Below the pieces are notes generated by a model that ran no database searches, was not told the DNA's origin, and saw only the letters and a list, made by a program, of their open reading frames with translations. This document shows positions 8,835-17,540 of a stretch of DNA of 64,000 nt, piece by piece. Source of the DNA: Chitinophagaceae bacterium UBA2791 (lineage in GTDB: Bacteria; Bacteroidota; Bacteroidia; Chitinophagales; Chitinophagaceae). The stretch's first letter is position 1. Each line of letters begins with the position of its first letter. Position numbers and translations under genes: made by a program. Where the stretch lies: contig DEHV01000059.1 of NCBI GenBank assembly GCA_002352105.1, positions 53,000 through 116,999 on the forward strand. Direction: 5' to 3'.

Positions 8835-9203
8835 ATGAAAGCATTACTGATCATATGGTTCGGGGGCGGCATCGGCAGCGTATTTCGTTATCTGGTACAA
8901 GCGGGCGTAACCAGGCTTTTTCCCGTCGCCTTCCCCGCAGGCACTTTCCTGGTCAATATCACCGGCTGTTTTGTGATCGGGCTATTGTACGGCCTGATCG
9001 ATAAATATGCGGCGTTTACCTGGGAATGGAGGCTTTTCCTGATCACGGGTTTATGCGGCGGTTATACTACTTTTTCCAGCTTTTCCTATGAGGGTGTCAG
9101 CCTGGTTAAACAGGGCAATTATACCTACTTCTTTTTGTATATGCTGTTAAGCGTTATTGGCGGATTGTTCGCAACCATAGGGGGAATTTCCATTGTCAAA
9201 TAA
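8835..9203 (+). CDS. crcB: Fluoride ion channel CrcB/Fluc
   Basis: 122-residue, four-helix membrane protein of the Fluc family, which exports fluoride passively as a dual-topology dimer. Family motifs are present: GGGIGSVFRYL near the N-terminus, FPAGTFLVNITGCFVIG, and GLCGGYTTFSSFSYE, whose TTFSSF phenylalanines line the ion path. The ATG at 8835 gives the standard N-terminus; longer frames back to 8709 would translate through the riboswitch. The gene is controlled by the fluoride riboswitch directly upstream and transcribed divergently from imuA. Confidence 0.96.
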   Translation: MKALLIIWFGGGIGSVFRYLVQAGVTRLFPVAFPAGTFLVNITGCFVIGLLYGLIDKYAAFTWEWRLFLITGLCGGYTTFSSFSYEGVSLVKQGNYTYFFLYMLLSVIGGLFATIGGISIVK

Positions 9204-9214
9204 ACAGTATCATT

Positions 9215-9316
9215 ATGGAAATACGCTATAAGAAAATACTGATCGGCTCGGTTGCCGAATATATCATCCATCATGCAAGTATTCCGGTAATGATAACGCC
9301 GCCGGGAATGGAATGA
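9215..9316 (+). pseudogene. Universal stress protein (UspA) C-terminal remnant
   Basis: A 33-codon frame starting 11 bases after crcB. Its product contains LIGSVAEYIIHHASIPVMI, the characteristic last helix and strand of UspA-family proteins (GSvaeyvlhha..PVlvv). The rest of the usual 140-residue domain is absent: the preceding bases belong to crcB and a short spacer. Most likely a deletion joined crcB to the end of a former uspA gene. A functional microprotein is possible but has no support. Confidence 0.55.
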
Positions 9317-9332
9317 AAACAGGCTATGGATG

Positions 9333-9968
9333 CTAACTCTTCTTTTTAAAAAACCAGGTCGACATAAAATTATAATCCCATATTTTATCGCCCTCGGAAA
9401 GCATCTTGGTATAGCTCGCCGGATCGTTCCCGGATATGATCGGCCCCGTATACCTATTGCATAATTCCGTCGCTCTTTCTATGCCATCTCCGTAAAATAC
9501 GTACGCATTACTCGATACCTGTATGGTTGTGCTATTGCCGTCCGGGTTAAACCTGAATTTGTATTTACTACCTGAAATATCGCTCAGCTTCTCGAAGGTT
9601 TCCAGCTTAATATCCACGCCTGACCCCGTTTTGCAGGGGGGGCAGGTATAGCTGTCCGGCGATTCCGCCCAAACCCAAAGCGTTGAGTCATTGCCTATGC
9701 GTTGTAAAGTATATACGATATAGCCATCGTCGTATTTTTTCAGGTAAAACAGAGGAGTTGCATCCTCCGCATTATTATTGACAGTGGCAACCACTTTTTT
9801 ATAACTCGTGTGATTTACCAATGCAAAGCCGTCGCCCTTACAAACCTGCGAGCTGTAGATATTAAATGGACCAAGAACCTGTTCTTCAGGGGGATTGGGC
9901 GAGCCGTCTTTTTTACAGCTTATGGCTAATATTAGCATGCATGCCGCTGTGTAGATCATCGTTTTCAT
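9333..9968 (-). CDS. Hypothetical lipoprotein
   Basis: 211 residues. The ATG at 9968 gives MKTMIYTAACMLILAISCKK, a lipoprotein signal with lipobox LAISC; the longer frame to 10007 would put 13 residues ahead of it. The mature part is beta-rich with cysteines (QVCKGDG, YTCPPCKTG, ELCNRYTG). I do not recognise a family. It stands alone, convergent with the uspA remnant, and probably sits in the outer or inner membrane facing the periplasm. Confidence 0.75.
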   Translation of the reverse strand: MKTMIYTAACMLILAISCKKDGSPNPPEEQVLGPFNIYSSQVCKGDGFALVNHTSYKKVVATVNNNAEDATPLFYLKKYDDGYIVYTLQRIGNDSTLWVWAESPDSYTCPPCKTGSGVDIKLETFEKLSDISGSKYKFRFNPDGNSTTIQVSSNAYVFYGDGIERATELCNRYTGPIISGNDPASYTKMLSEGDKIWDYNFMSTWFFKKKS

Positions 9969-10303
9969 GGCAAAGAATATTTCATGTGATGATGAATTCA
10001 ATTGCATAAATACAGGAAATAAAACGGATAGGTTATTCCTTTTTAGATAGTGGCATAATCTAATGAGAAAACGGGCACAGAGACATTGAGGTATATTGTA
10101 AGTGATTTAAGATCAACGTCGTATGGACCTTTTTCCAAAACGGAGTAAAGCGCATTTATCCATTAGATCAAATAAAGCTGCCAGAATTTGTACATTCTAC
10201 CCGGATGATTTACTTTTGCGACCATTCCTCAGCAGCCTAACTATGAAATGGGTATTCAACCTGAAACATTCAGACCATAAATTTTGAGATTAACATTTAA
10301 TAC
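9969..10303. other. Intergenic region between divergent lipoprotein and glycosyltransferase genes
   Basis: Holds the promoter of the rightward gene (boxes at 10188-10218). No gene longer than a 14-codon frame following that promoter (ATG near 10242) was seen, and nothing supports its translation. Confidence 0.4.
10188..10218 (+). promoter_or_regulatory. Promoter of the glycosyltransferase-like gene
   Basis: TTG at 10188-10190, a 20-base spacer, and TACTTTTG at 10211-10218 match the Bacteroidota -33/-7 pattern. The predicted start near 10224 leaves an 80-base untranslated leader. Confidence 0.65.
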
Positions 10304-11359
10304 ATGAGAAAACACTGTATTTTAATACTGGTTAGCTATGAATACGAGTCATTGCAATTGACTTTTAAGGGACTGGATCACACTGTCGACCCGAGCGTTC
10401 CGATCATTATTGTGTTGAATGGCGCACGGTTCAGTTATAAGGGAGCTAAGGTTGAACAACACTGCAGGGCCTGGGCCTCACAGGCTGAAAACAGGTACGT
10501 GATCAGGCCGATGGCTTCCGGAAGAGAGCCTATGTATGCGATCCAGGAAGTTATCAGCCGTTCTCCTATTCTCAAAGACATCGACTATGTGCTTAAAATC
10601 GACGACGACGTAATTCCGTTAAAGAAAGGCTGGGATATTGATTTGGCCAATTGCTATTTTGAACAAGAGAAATTGCATGGAAAGATAGGATTTACAACCG
10701 GACTGATAAATAACAATTGCTGGGGATTTAAAGAACTGCTGTCTATCTATGATAAATGGGATGAATATACGCGTTTTATGAATCATCCATCCGTAGCCGG
10801 CGCTGCCCAGGACAAGGTAGTTAACATCGGCGAAGTGGATGCGGGACGAAACGGGACCATCCATTCCTATCCGGCGTTAGCGGCATGGTTACATGGATGG
10901 ACTTCTTTTGACATAGATAGTTTTGTGGAAAAGACCGGGAATGGAGGCATTAAGGAAGTTGATCTCGATATTCATTATTCAATAGGCTGCATGTATTCTC
11001 ATAAAGATTTATGGGAAGAAGTTAAGGTTACCAAGGCGTCAAATTTTGATGAATTATTAATTCATGAATACTGCCAGGCAAATAAGCTAAGAAAGTTTGC
11101 GGTTATGTCTCAGCCGATGTTGCATTTATACTACTTTAACCAGCGTTTGATAAATGCTTATTTATTGCCTGAGTTTATTAAGCATTTAAGCGTGTTCTTT
11201 AAGGATGAAAGCATACTGGATGTGAAGCTTGCTACTGCCGAGGACCGGGCGTACGAGGTGGAAGATCAGTTGAAGACGCTCAAGGATCTGGATAAAAGGC
11301 TGGGCTACATAGAAAGTAAGATCGAGAGGCTAAAAAAATTCTTTAGGCCGTTTGCCTAA
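10304..11359 (+). CDS. Glycosyltransferase-like protein with C-terminal coiled coil
   Basis: 351 residues, no signal peptide. The N-terminus (CILILVSYEYESLQLTFKGL, then VPIIIVLNGA) looks like the first strands of a GT-A nucleotide-sugar fold, and DYVLKIDDDVIPL (about residues 93-105) supplies a DxD-like acidic triplet of the kind that holds metal and sugar nucleotide. The last 40 residues are heptad-rich (EDQLKTLKDLDKRL.YIESKIERL). No acceptor can be inferred. It has its own promoter and no sugar-biosynthesis neighbours. Assignment to GT2-like enzymes is by motif only; the remainder of the protein matches nothing I recognise. Confidence 0.65.
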   Translation: MRKHCILILVSYEYESLQLTFKGLDHTVDPSVPIIIVLNGARFSYKGAKVEQHCRAWASQAENRYVIRPMASGREPMYAIQEVISRSPILKDIDYVLKIDDDVIPLKKGWDIDLANCYFEQEKLHGKIGFTTGLINNNCWGFKELLSIYDKWDEYTRFMNHPSVAGAAQDKVVNIGEVDAGRNGTIHSYPALAAWLHGWTSFDIDSFVEKTGNGGIKEVDLDIHYSIGCMYSHKDLWEEVKVTKASNFDELLIHEYCQANKLRKFAVMSQPMLHLYYFNQRLINAYLLPEFIKHLSVFFKDESILDVKLATAEDRAYEVEDQLKTLKDLDKRLGYIESKIERLKKFFRPFA

Positions 11360-11716
11360 TGCCTTAATGTAGTGGCGCAGTATAAAACGTTTTCTTTAAC
11401 AGCTCTCAGAGCCGTAGCCTGGAGCATATCCCCGGTAATAAATAAACTATTCCACTACTCCTCGGCAAATTATTGTTTCCGGGTATGCTAATGCATACCC
11501 GGGCGGCGTATATGCCAGGCGGCAAGCTGTTCCCATCTGCCAAATTCCTATTTTCCTGCCATCCCCCTTCCCGCCTGCAGTTTTAACCATCTTTTAGCGC
11601 TTACCTGGAACAGACCGGCCTGAACAATACATATTGGGGCATCCCTGATGACATTTCCGGGTTGCATCCGATTGTATAGCTAAAGCAATATTTTAAACCC
11701 CATAAAACCCATTAGG
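11360..11716. other. Intergenic stretch with a strong dyad
   Basis: No gene seen. It contains a perfect 10-base stem, CCGGGTATGC (11479-11488) and GCATACCCGG (11493-11502), with loop TAAT. No U-tract follows on either strand, so it is not a standard terminator; it may be a processing or regulatory hairpin behind the glycosyltransferase gene. Confidence 0.5.
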
Positions 11717-12346
11717 ATGAAAAGAAGTTTGATTGTTAGAATGACCTGGATGATTGCAGCAACCATGCTATCCGTTACTGCTATGGCCCAGGAAAAACCA
11801 TCCCCATTACTGCGTTACGGCGTGAAAGGCGGCGTACAGTTGAGTACGATACAAAAGGGAAAGAGCGAGGCTTTTTCTTCTGTTAAAATAAAACCCATGC
11901 TGGGCTTTCAACTGGGCGGCTTTGCTACTATCGGGCTTTCCGATCAGTTTTCTCTTCAGACCGAACTATTTTTTTCAAGCCAGGGTTTCAAAGAGTCGAT
12001 GTTAATGAGTTTTGAGGACGGAGATGAAGAAGACATCGAGATCTATTCAATGCGATATCTCAAGCTTCCGGTATTATTGCGTTATCAAATCGCCGAAAAG
12101 TTTTTTATTGAGGCCGGTCCTCAGTTCGGGTTATTTGTTTCTTCCAGTATAGAGAAAGACGAATGGGTTCATTTTAAGAAATTCGATCTTGCCGCGGCGC
12201 TGGGAGCTGAATATATACTGTCAGATAAGCTTAGCGCGCAATTTCGCTATGCGCATAGCTTTGCAAAAGTAGATGATATAGAGCACTACGTTTGGGTGTC
12301 CGACAGGCCCCGGGTGTTCTCGCTCGGTTTGGCATATGCTTTTTAA
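11717..12346 (+). CDS. Small outer-membrane beta-barrel (PorT-like) protein
   Basis: 209 residues with a cleavable signal peptide (cut likely after TAMAQ). The mature chain shows the alternating pattern of an eight-stranded barrel of the OMP_b-brl_2 type: GVKGGVQLS, FSLQTELFFSSQGFK, YLKLPVLLRYQI, FFIEAGPQFGLFV, LGAEYILS, and a last strand VFSLGLAYAF ending in the C-terminal phenylalanine used by the Bam machinery. Function unknown; such barrels are abundant in Bacteroidota. It is a single-gene unit followed by a hairpin terminator. Confidence 0.85.
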   Translation: MKRSLIVRMTWMIAATMLSVTAMAQEKPSPLLRYGVKGGVQLSTIQKGKSEAFSSVKIKPMLGFQLGGFATIGLSDQFSLQTELFFSSQGFKESMLMSFEDGDEEDIEIYSMRYLKLPVLLRYQIAEKFFIEAGPQFGLFVSSSIEKDEWVHFKKFDLAAALGAEYILSDKLSAQFRYAHSFAKVDDIEHYVWVSDRPRVFSLGLAYAF

Positions 12347-12388
12347 TATTACCCGCCGAAGGGCGGCAAAGAATATATAGAGGTAATA

Positions 12389-12430
12389 CGATAGAGTAGG
12401 ATCAGGATTCGCCTTGATCCTACCCTATCG
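12389..12430 (+). terminator. Long hairpin after the PorT-like gene
   Basis: CGATAG (12389-12394) pairs with CTATCG (12425-12430), and after one mismatch GTAGGATCA (12396-12404) pairs with TGATCCTAC (12415-12423), then G-U and G-C close the loop. The T-rich tail (TTCACGTTTT) is imperfect. Confidence 0.55.
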
Positions 12431-12703
12431 TTCACGTTTTCCCGCGCGTATGAAGCGCTCCATTGACTGATTTTTCTACCCCCCCCTCCAACCGTTCCTG
12501 GTCTTTTTACAGGAAGCGAATATCCATGGGCAAATGTATACTGCATATTTACGGTTCATCCTGACTGCAATTTAATGACCGCCGCTTCCGCCGGGAGCTG
12601 CGGTTTACCCGCAAATAATCCATTCAATAAACAACGCCCGGTGTTATCAGAAAAAATGATTTAAATTGTCTCAAGGCTTAAATACCCCAAACTATAATAA
12701 ATC
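12431..12703. other. Intergenic DNA before the pectate-lyase-like gene
   Basis: I see no gene or consensus promoter here; a C-rich run near 12479-12490 is the only notable feature. The minus-strand frame 12349-12546 spans the terminator hairpin and is spurious. Confidence 0.35.
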
Positions 12704-15004
12704 ATGAAACCGGCCATATCGTTTTGTCTTATTTTTTATTTTATCTGTTCCGGGTTGTACACAGTCGCTCAAAAAAAGGCTTTAGCTGACGATGCAAAGA
12801 AAGCTATGCTTGATGCAACGAAGTATATGGTTGAGCAGGTAAGCGTCAATGGAGGTTATGTAGGAACCTATCTTCCCGATCTCTCCCGCAGGTGGGGAGA
12901 ATTGGAATTTTACAAGACCCAGATCCAGGTTCAAAGCGATGGCGTGGTTTCCATGGGAAATATATTTCTGGACGCCTATGCCGCTACGGGCGATGAATAT
13001 TATTACCAGGCTGCCGAAAAAGCGGCAAAAGCGTTGATCTGGGGACAGCTTCCCTGCGGCGGATGGAATTACATTATAGACTTTGCCGGAGATCGTTCGC
13101 TGAAAAACTGGTACAATACCATCGGTAAGAACGCCTGGGGTTTTGAAGAATTTAATCATTATTACGGAAATGCCACGTTTGATGATGTTACCACTTCCGA
13201 CGCCGCCAAATTTTTGTTGAGAATATACTTACAGAAGCTCGACATCTCGTACAAACCGGCGCTTGACAAAGCCATTGCATTTGTTCTTGAAAGCCAGTAT
13301 CCGCTGGGCGGATGGCCGCAGCGATATCCGCTCAAATACGATTATCCTCACCATTTTAAGGATGACTATACTTCCTTTTATACATTTAATGATGATGTGA
13401 TCTGGGGAAATATTGATTTCCTTATTCAATGCTATGTTACCCTTGGAGAGGAACGCCTTTTGGATCCTATAAAAAGGGGCATGAACTTCTATCTGATCAC
13501 ACAGCAAGGCAATCCTCAGGGCGGATGGGGGCTGCAGTATGATATGGACTTGAAGCCGGCCCATGCGAGATCGTATGAACCTCCTGCGCTTGTGCCATCC
13601 GCTACTTATGAGCATTGCATGCTGCTCTTACGGTTTTATGAATATACAGGCGATCGAAGATTCCTGGCAAGGATACCAGATGCCATAGAGTGGCTCGAAA
13701 ATTCGCGCCTCCCCCAAAACGAGACCGGGGGCGGAAGATATACCCATCCGGTATTTATTGAGGCGGGAACCAATAAAGCCCTTTACGCCCACCGGTCGGG
13801 CACGGGCGTTATCGACGGACGTTACTGGTACGATTATAAGGATGAAAAGCCTCTTTTACATTATGGGGCAAAAACAAATGTGCCGGTGGAAAAGCTGAAA
13901 GAGGAATACAAAAGAATTGCTTCGCTTAGCCCTCAGGAAGCTACTAAAAACTCGCCTCTAAAAATTGAAAGCTTCCAGAATGATATTACTCCCCAACAAT
14001 ATTATGAAACTGCCTGGCCGCTGGATGATGGACCCGATGTTGCGCGTCGAAAATACAATGCTTCTGTTAAAATAGATGAATCACAGGTAAGGAAAATCAT
14101 CAATTCCCTGGATGCTCAGCATCGTTGGATGGTTAAACATATCCAAATAAGCCGGCCATATGCTGTTACAAATGACGGAGTGGAAACCAATACGGCAAAA
14201 CTTAGCGATGAAGGCGGGAGAGGAATAATGGACGCGTCTGACCAGGAATATCTTTCAACCAGGGAATATATGAAGAATATGCAGCTGCTGATAAACTATA
14301 TAAAACAAAAAGAAAACCCGGTTGCAACCATAAAAGAAACGCCTGTATATGAGGTATTGAAAGCCGCAAAGCCTGTAAAGATCGATGGCAACTGGAACAA
14401 AAGAGAATGGAAAAACATTAAAGCTGCCAATATCGCCAATTACATGGGCAAGATCCCTGCGTTCCGTCCTGTAGCTGCGGCCAAAATGATGTACGATGAA
14501 GAAAATCTGTACCTTATTTTCCAGGTTAAGGATCGTTTTGTCCAGTGCGTAACCCTTCAATACAATGGGCCTGTTTGGAAAGATGCCGCGGTTGAATTTT
14601 TCTTTTCGCCTGATACCGATACGCCTGGCGCCTATTTTAACCTGGAAATTAACTGTGGCGGCACGGCTTTAATGGGGTACCATAATACAGCACAAAAGAA
14701 ATCTATCCAGATTGACAGCAATGATATTAAAAAAATAGAGATCGCTCATTCCTTACCCAAAAGGGTATATCCTGAAATAGTTGATCCGGTAACCTGGACA
14801 ATTGAATGTAAGATCCCGCTCAGGTTACTAGAGAAATATGCAACCATTACCACTCCTGGACGAGCTGTCGCCTGGCGCGCTAATTTTTATAAGATCGCGG
14901 AACAAGGCTCTAACCCACATTATATAACCTGGTCTCTGGTGAATAACCCCAAACCCAATTTTCATTTGCCTGAGTTCTTTGGCGTCTTAAAATTTCACAA
15001 CTGA
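12704..15004 (+). CDS. Secreted pectate lyase-like (PL10-type) protein with C-terminal CBM9-like domain
   Basis: 766 residues with an N-terminal signal peptide ending near YTVAQ. The first 430 residues resemble family 10 pectate lyases (Pec_lyase domain): an alpha-alpha toroid with repeated GGW turns and the signatures LGGWPQRYPLK and FNDDV. Family enzymes cleave polygalacturonate by beta-elimination. From about residue 545 (VYEVLKAAKPVKIDGNWNKREW) to the end there is a CBM9-like beta-sandwich (MMYDEENLYLIFQVKDRF, WKDAAVEFFFSPD). An added binding domain suggests attachment to cell-wall polymer. It leads a same-strand cluster with a transglutaminase-like and a NagB-like gene. The actual substrate is not proven by sequence. 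Confidence 0.8.
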   Translation: MKPAISFCLIFYFICSGLYTVAQKKALADDAKKAMLDATKYMVEQVSVNGGYVGTYLPDLSRRWGELEFYKTQIQVQSDGVVSMGNIFLDAYAATGDEYYYQAAEKAAKALIWGQLPCGGWNYIIDFAGDRSLKNWYNTIGKNAWGFEEFNHYYGNATFDDVTTSDAAKFLLRIYLQKLDISYKPALDKAIAFVLESQYPLGGWPQRYPLKYDYPHHFKDDYTSFYTFNDDVIWGNIDFLIQCYVTLGEERLLDPIKRGMNFYLITQQGNPQGGWGLQYDMDLKPAHARSYEPPALVPSATYEHCMLLLRFYEYTGDRRFLARIPDAIEWLENSRLPQNETGGGRYTHPVFIEAGTNKALYAHRSGTGVIDGRYWYDYKDEKPLLHYGAKTNVPVEKLKEEYKRIASLSPQEATKNSPLKIESFQNDITPQQYYETAWPLDDGPDVARRKYNASVKIDESQVRKIINSLDAQHRWMVKHIQISRPYAVTNDGVETNTAKLSDEGGRGIMDASDQEYLSTREYMKNMQLLINYIKQKENPVATIKETPVYEVLKAAKPVKIDGNWNKREWKNIKAANIANYMGKIPAFRPVAAAKMMYDEENLYLIFQVKDRFVQCVTLQYNGPVWKDAAVEFFFSPDTDTPGAYFNLEINCGGTALMGYHNTAQKKSIQIDSNDIKKIEIAHSLPKRVYPEIVDPVTWTIECKIPLRLLEKYATITTPGRAVAWRANFYKIAEQGSNPHYITWSLVNNPKPNFHLPEFFGVLKFHN

Positions 15005-15077
15005 AAAATATTATTTCCGGATCTTTATTAGTCGAATGATCTGATAGTTTTTGTACTGCAGTATAAATTGAGAAAGT

Positions 15078-17459
15078 ATGGAAAATCAATTGGATAACAG
15101 AATCTCCCCGAATACCGGCGATATGGAGGTGAAAATAGTATGGAAATACAGACCGGCCTTGACCTTCATCCTATTGCTTGTTTCTGCATTTTCCTTATTT
15201 GCACAAACTAAAAAAAGTGTTGTAACGGAAATATCTGCTGAACAGGCCTATCAGGATGGATTTACATACGATGTAATGCATACGCCATCCCGCGATGGGA
15301 TTTGTATCGTTGACCGGACGCTTTTTGAAAACGACGCCCCCGGCGCAGGCGCCAGCGAGAAAGGCGCCTATGTTGAGCTCATCCATGCCGGAGCGCTCGC
15401 ACGCAAGCAATTTTATGTGGATGATACCCGCGCCCAACGGGCTCATATCGTTTTGTATATGACGCAGCATGCCAACGATTTTGGGAAGCCTGCTCCTTAT
15501 TATCTTATTGTCAATGGAACGCGAATTCCGGGAAGCGCTCCCTCATGGCAGCAACCGCAATGGCAATGGGTGGAGATCCCCGTATCCCTTTTAAGAAAAG
15601 GCCTGAATGAGGTGATTGTGGGATCCGATGCGCCAAAGGGCAAAGGAAATGATCTGTTGTTTGCCCGCGAGGATGAATATAATGATGGAGGCGGAAAATT
15701 TACCTATGATGGCAACACGGCTATGATCAGCGCCGACCAGGTACGGCCCGGTAAGGAAGAAACAGGAATACAACCAACTCCGTCGTCTAACTCATTTGCA
15801 TATTTCCGCCGTTCGAACGAGGAGATCCGGGCCAAACTAAAACCTATTAACGTTGGCGCGACCTCGGCAAAATCACTAGATGGAGGCAAGACATGGACCA
15901 AAGGCAAATTAGGGCCTCGCAGCGATGTTTCTGGAGAGTATGCCATTCGTCTGAGTTTGGATCGCTTCAAGCCTGAGGGCATTCTTGATTCTCCGCCAAT
16001 TGATCTTTGGGCGGGCATGGAAGACTATCGGGTTATTCGTCCTGTTTGCAAGGTAGAACAGCTCCGCATGGACGGCTCTGCTTTTGTTCCGGAAGGAACC
16101 GAGGTTGTCTGGCAGGCGCGTATGGCCAATACCAATAATATGCTGGATAGTGGATGGGGATCATGGCAGACGCTGGGCAGCGGGGCCATCGCCTCCTTTC
16201 AACTTCCGGATAAGGATATGCGTTACCTTCAATGGAGAGCTCTTTTGAAGACGAAGGATCCGCTTCTTTCACCGGTCGTTAAGAAGGTAAGTATTCATCG
16301 CCAGCTGAGCTATGATCCGCCTCCGCCAGATACTTATTACGTTACTGAAGCCGTTAATCCCGTACATCGCTATTCCTCTTTTCGTATGTCCTATGAAAAG
16401 GCATCGGATAAAACATTACAATCTATTCGCGACAGGCTGAAGATAGATTCTTTGATCAAGAACGCTCATGGGGATTTCGAAAAAATAAATCGCATTCGCC
16501 ATTTTGTGTCGGGTCTTTGGTACCATTCATTTCCTAAGACAGGATATCCTGAATGGAATGCGCATAAAGTGTTGGATCGGAACGAACGCGTTGGCGCAGG
16601 CGGAATGTGTATGCAGTTCGCGGTTGTATGTATGCAAGCCCTTCAGTCGTTAGGGTATAATGCGCGGCATCTGAATATTTTTTCACATGAATCGGTTGAG
16701 GTCTATGTAGATGAGCTTGGAACCTGGGTGCATATAGATCCTGAGAGCGTATATGATTCTTATGAATTCAATACCAAGACCGGCAAACCGATCGGAGCGC
16801 TTGAACAGCACAAATGGTTTCTGAAAGAATTTGGATTTTCCGCAGCGAACCCGATTGATTGGACCAACCCGGCCCCCTGGGCAGATTGGTCTTCTCCAGA
16901 CGTAAATAGCAAAGGACGTTTATCCGTGCCTGCAGGTTTCTCTACTTTTACCGATTATGTGAATAACCCTGATCGGCCGCCTCTCCAGCATAGGCTGGTC
17001 GGATTTATTCGCTTTATTCCCCGTAACGATTTTCTATCGCGACCTACTCCGCGACCCCTCGCTCAGGGCGCAATTGCCTGGCCCTGGAACGGCTACATCA
17101 ACTGGTATGATAGCGCGACCCCGAGAAGACTGGAATATGCCTTACATACGGATCGCCAGGCAGACTTCTACCCTACCCTGAACAGGGTCGGGTATAGCGC
17201 GACCTATGATAGTACTGAGGGACGGATAAATATCAGCATGATTACCGTAACGCCTAATTTTGAAACCTTTGAGATAAACATTGACGAACAGGGATGGCAG
17301 CCCTCCCCGGGTAAATTTACCTGGCGGCTGAGGCCTGCGGCGCGTAACACGCTTAAGATGAGGATACGCAACTCGGGATCGGTGGTTGGCGAATCATCTG
17401 GTTTGGAAGTATTCTGGCACTATCGCAAACCTTATAAACCAAGAACGATCGGGAAATAA
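15078..17459 (+). CDS. Secreted transglutaminase-like (papain-fold) protein
   Basis: 793 residues. From the ATG at 15078 (GAGAAAG lies just ahead) the chain reaches a signal helix and cleavage near SLFAQ; an ATG at 15123 gives a more usual signal peptide and cannot be excluded. The middle is beta-rich (residues about 50-420). A transglutaminase-like core follows with a complete triad in order: Cys511 in GAGGMCMQFA, His537 in SHESVEVY and Asp554 in HIDPES. The C-terminal third is beta-sandwich-like. Such domains act as proteases, amidases or cross-linkers; which applies here is unknown. It starts 73 bases after the pectate-lyase-like gene, so the two are probably co-transcribed. Confidence 0.8.
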   Translation: MENQLDNRISPNTGDMEVKIVWKYRPALTFILLLVSAFSLFAQTKKSVVTEISAEQAYQDGFTYDVMHTPSRDGICIVDRTLFENDAPGAGASEKGAYVELIHAGALARKQFYVDDTRAQRAHIVLYMTQHANDFGKPAPYYLIVNGTRIPGSAPSWQQPQWQWVEIPVSLLRKGLNEVIVGSDAPKGKGNDLLFAREDEYNDGGGKFTYDGNTAMISADQVRPGKEETGIQPTPSSNSFAYFRRSNEEIRAKLKPINVGATSAKSLDGGKTWTKGKLGPRSDVSGEYAIRLSLDRFKPEGILDSPPIDLWAGMEDYRVIRPVCKVEQLRMDGSAFVPEGTEVVWQARMANTNNMLDSGWGSWQTLGSGAIASFQLPDKDMRYLQWRALLKTKDPLLSPVVKKVSIHRQLSYDPPPPDTYYVTEAVNPVHRYSSFRMSYEKASDKTLQSIRDRLKIDSLIKNAHGDFEKINRIRHFVSGLWYHSFPKTGYPEWNAHKVLDRNERVGAGGMCMQFAVVCMQALQSLGYNARHLNIFSHESVEVYVDELGTWVHIDPESVYDSYEFNTKTGKPIGALEQHKWFLKEFGFSAANPIDWTNPAPWADWSSPDVNSKGRLSVPAGFSTFTDYVNNPDRPPLQHRLVGFIRFIPRNDFLSRPTPRPLAQGAIAWPWNGYINWYDSATPRRLEYALHTDRQADFYPTLNRVGYSATYDSTEGRINISMITVTPNFETFEINIDEQGWQPSPGKFTWRLRPAARNTLKMRIRNSGSVVGESSGLEVFWHYRKPYKPRTIGK

Positions 17460-17540
17460 ATCTGGCAAGTCCGGTTTCCGATATCCGTGAGGAATAGACA
17501 TTAAGGCGAATTAAATAACCGAATAATAAAAAAGAATATT

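Noticed and set aside
12349..12546. 65-codon minus-strand frame after the PorT-like gene
   Set aside because: Crosses the hairpin terminator and resembles nothing.
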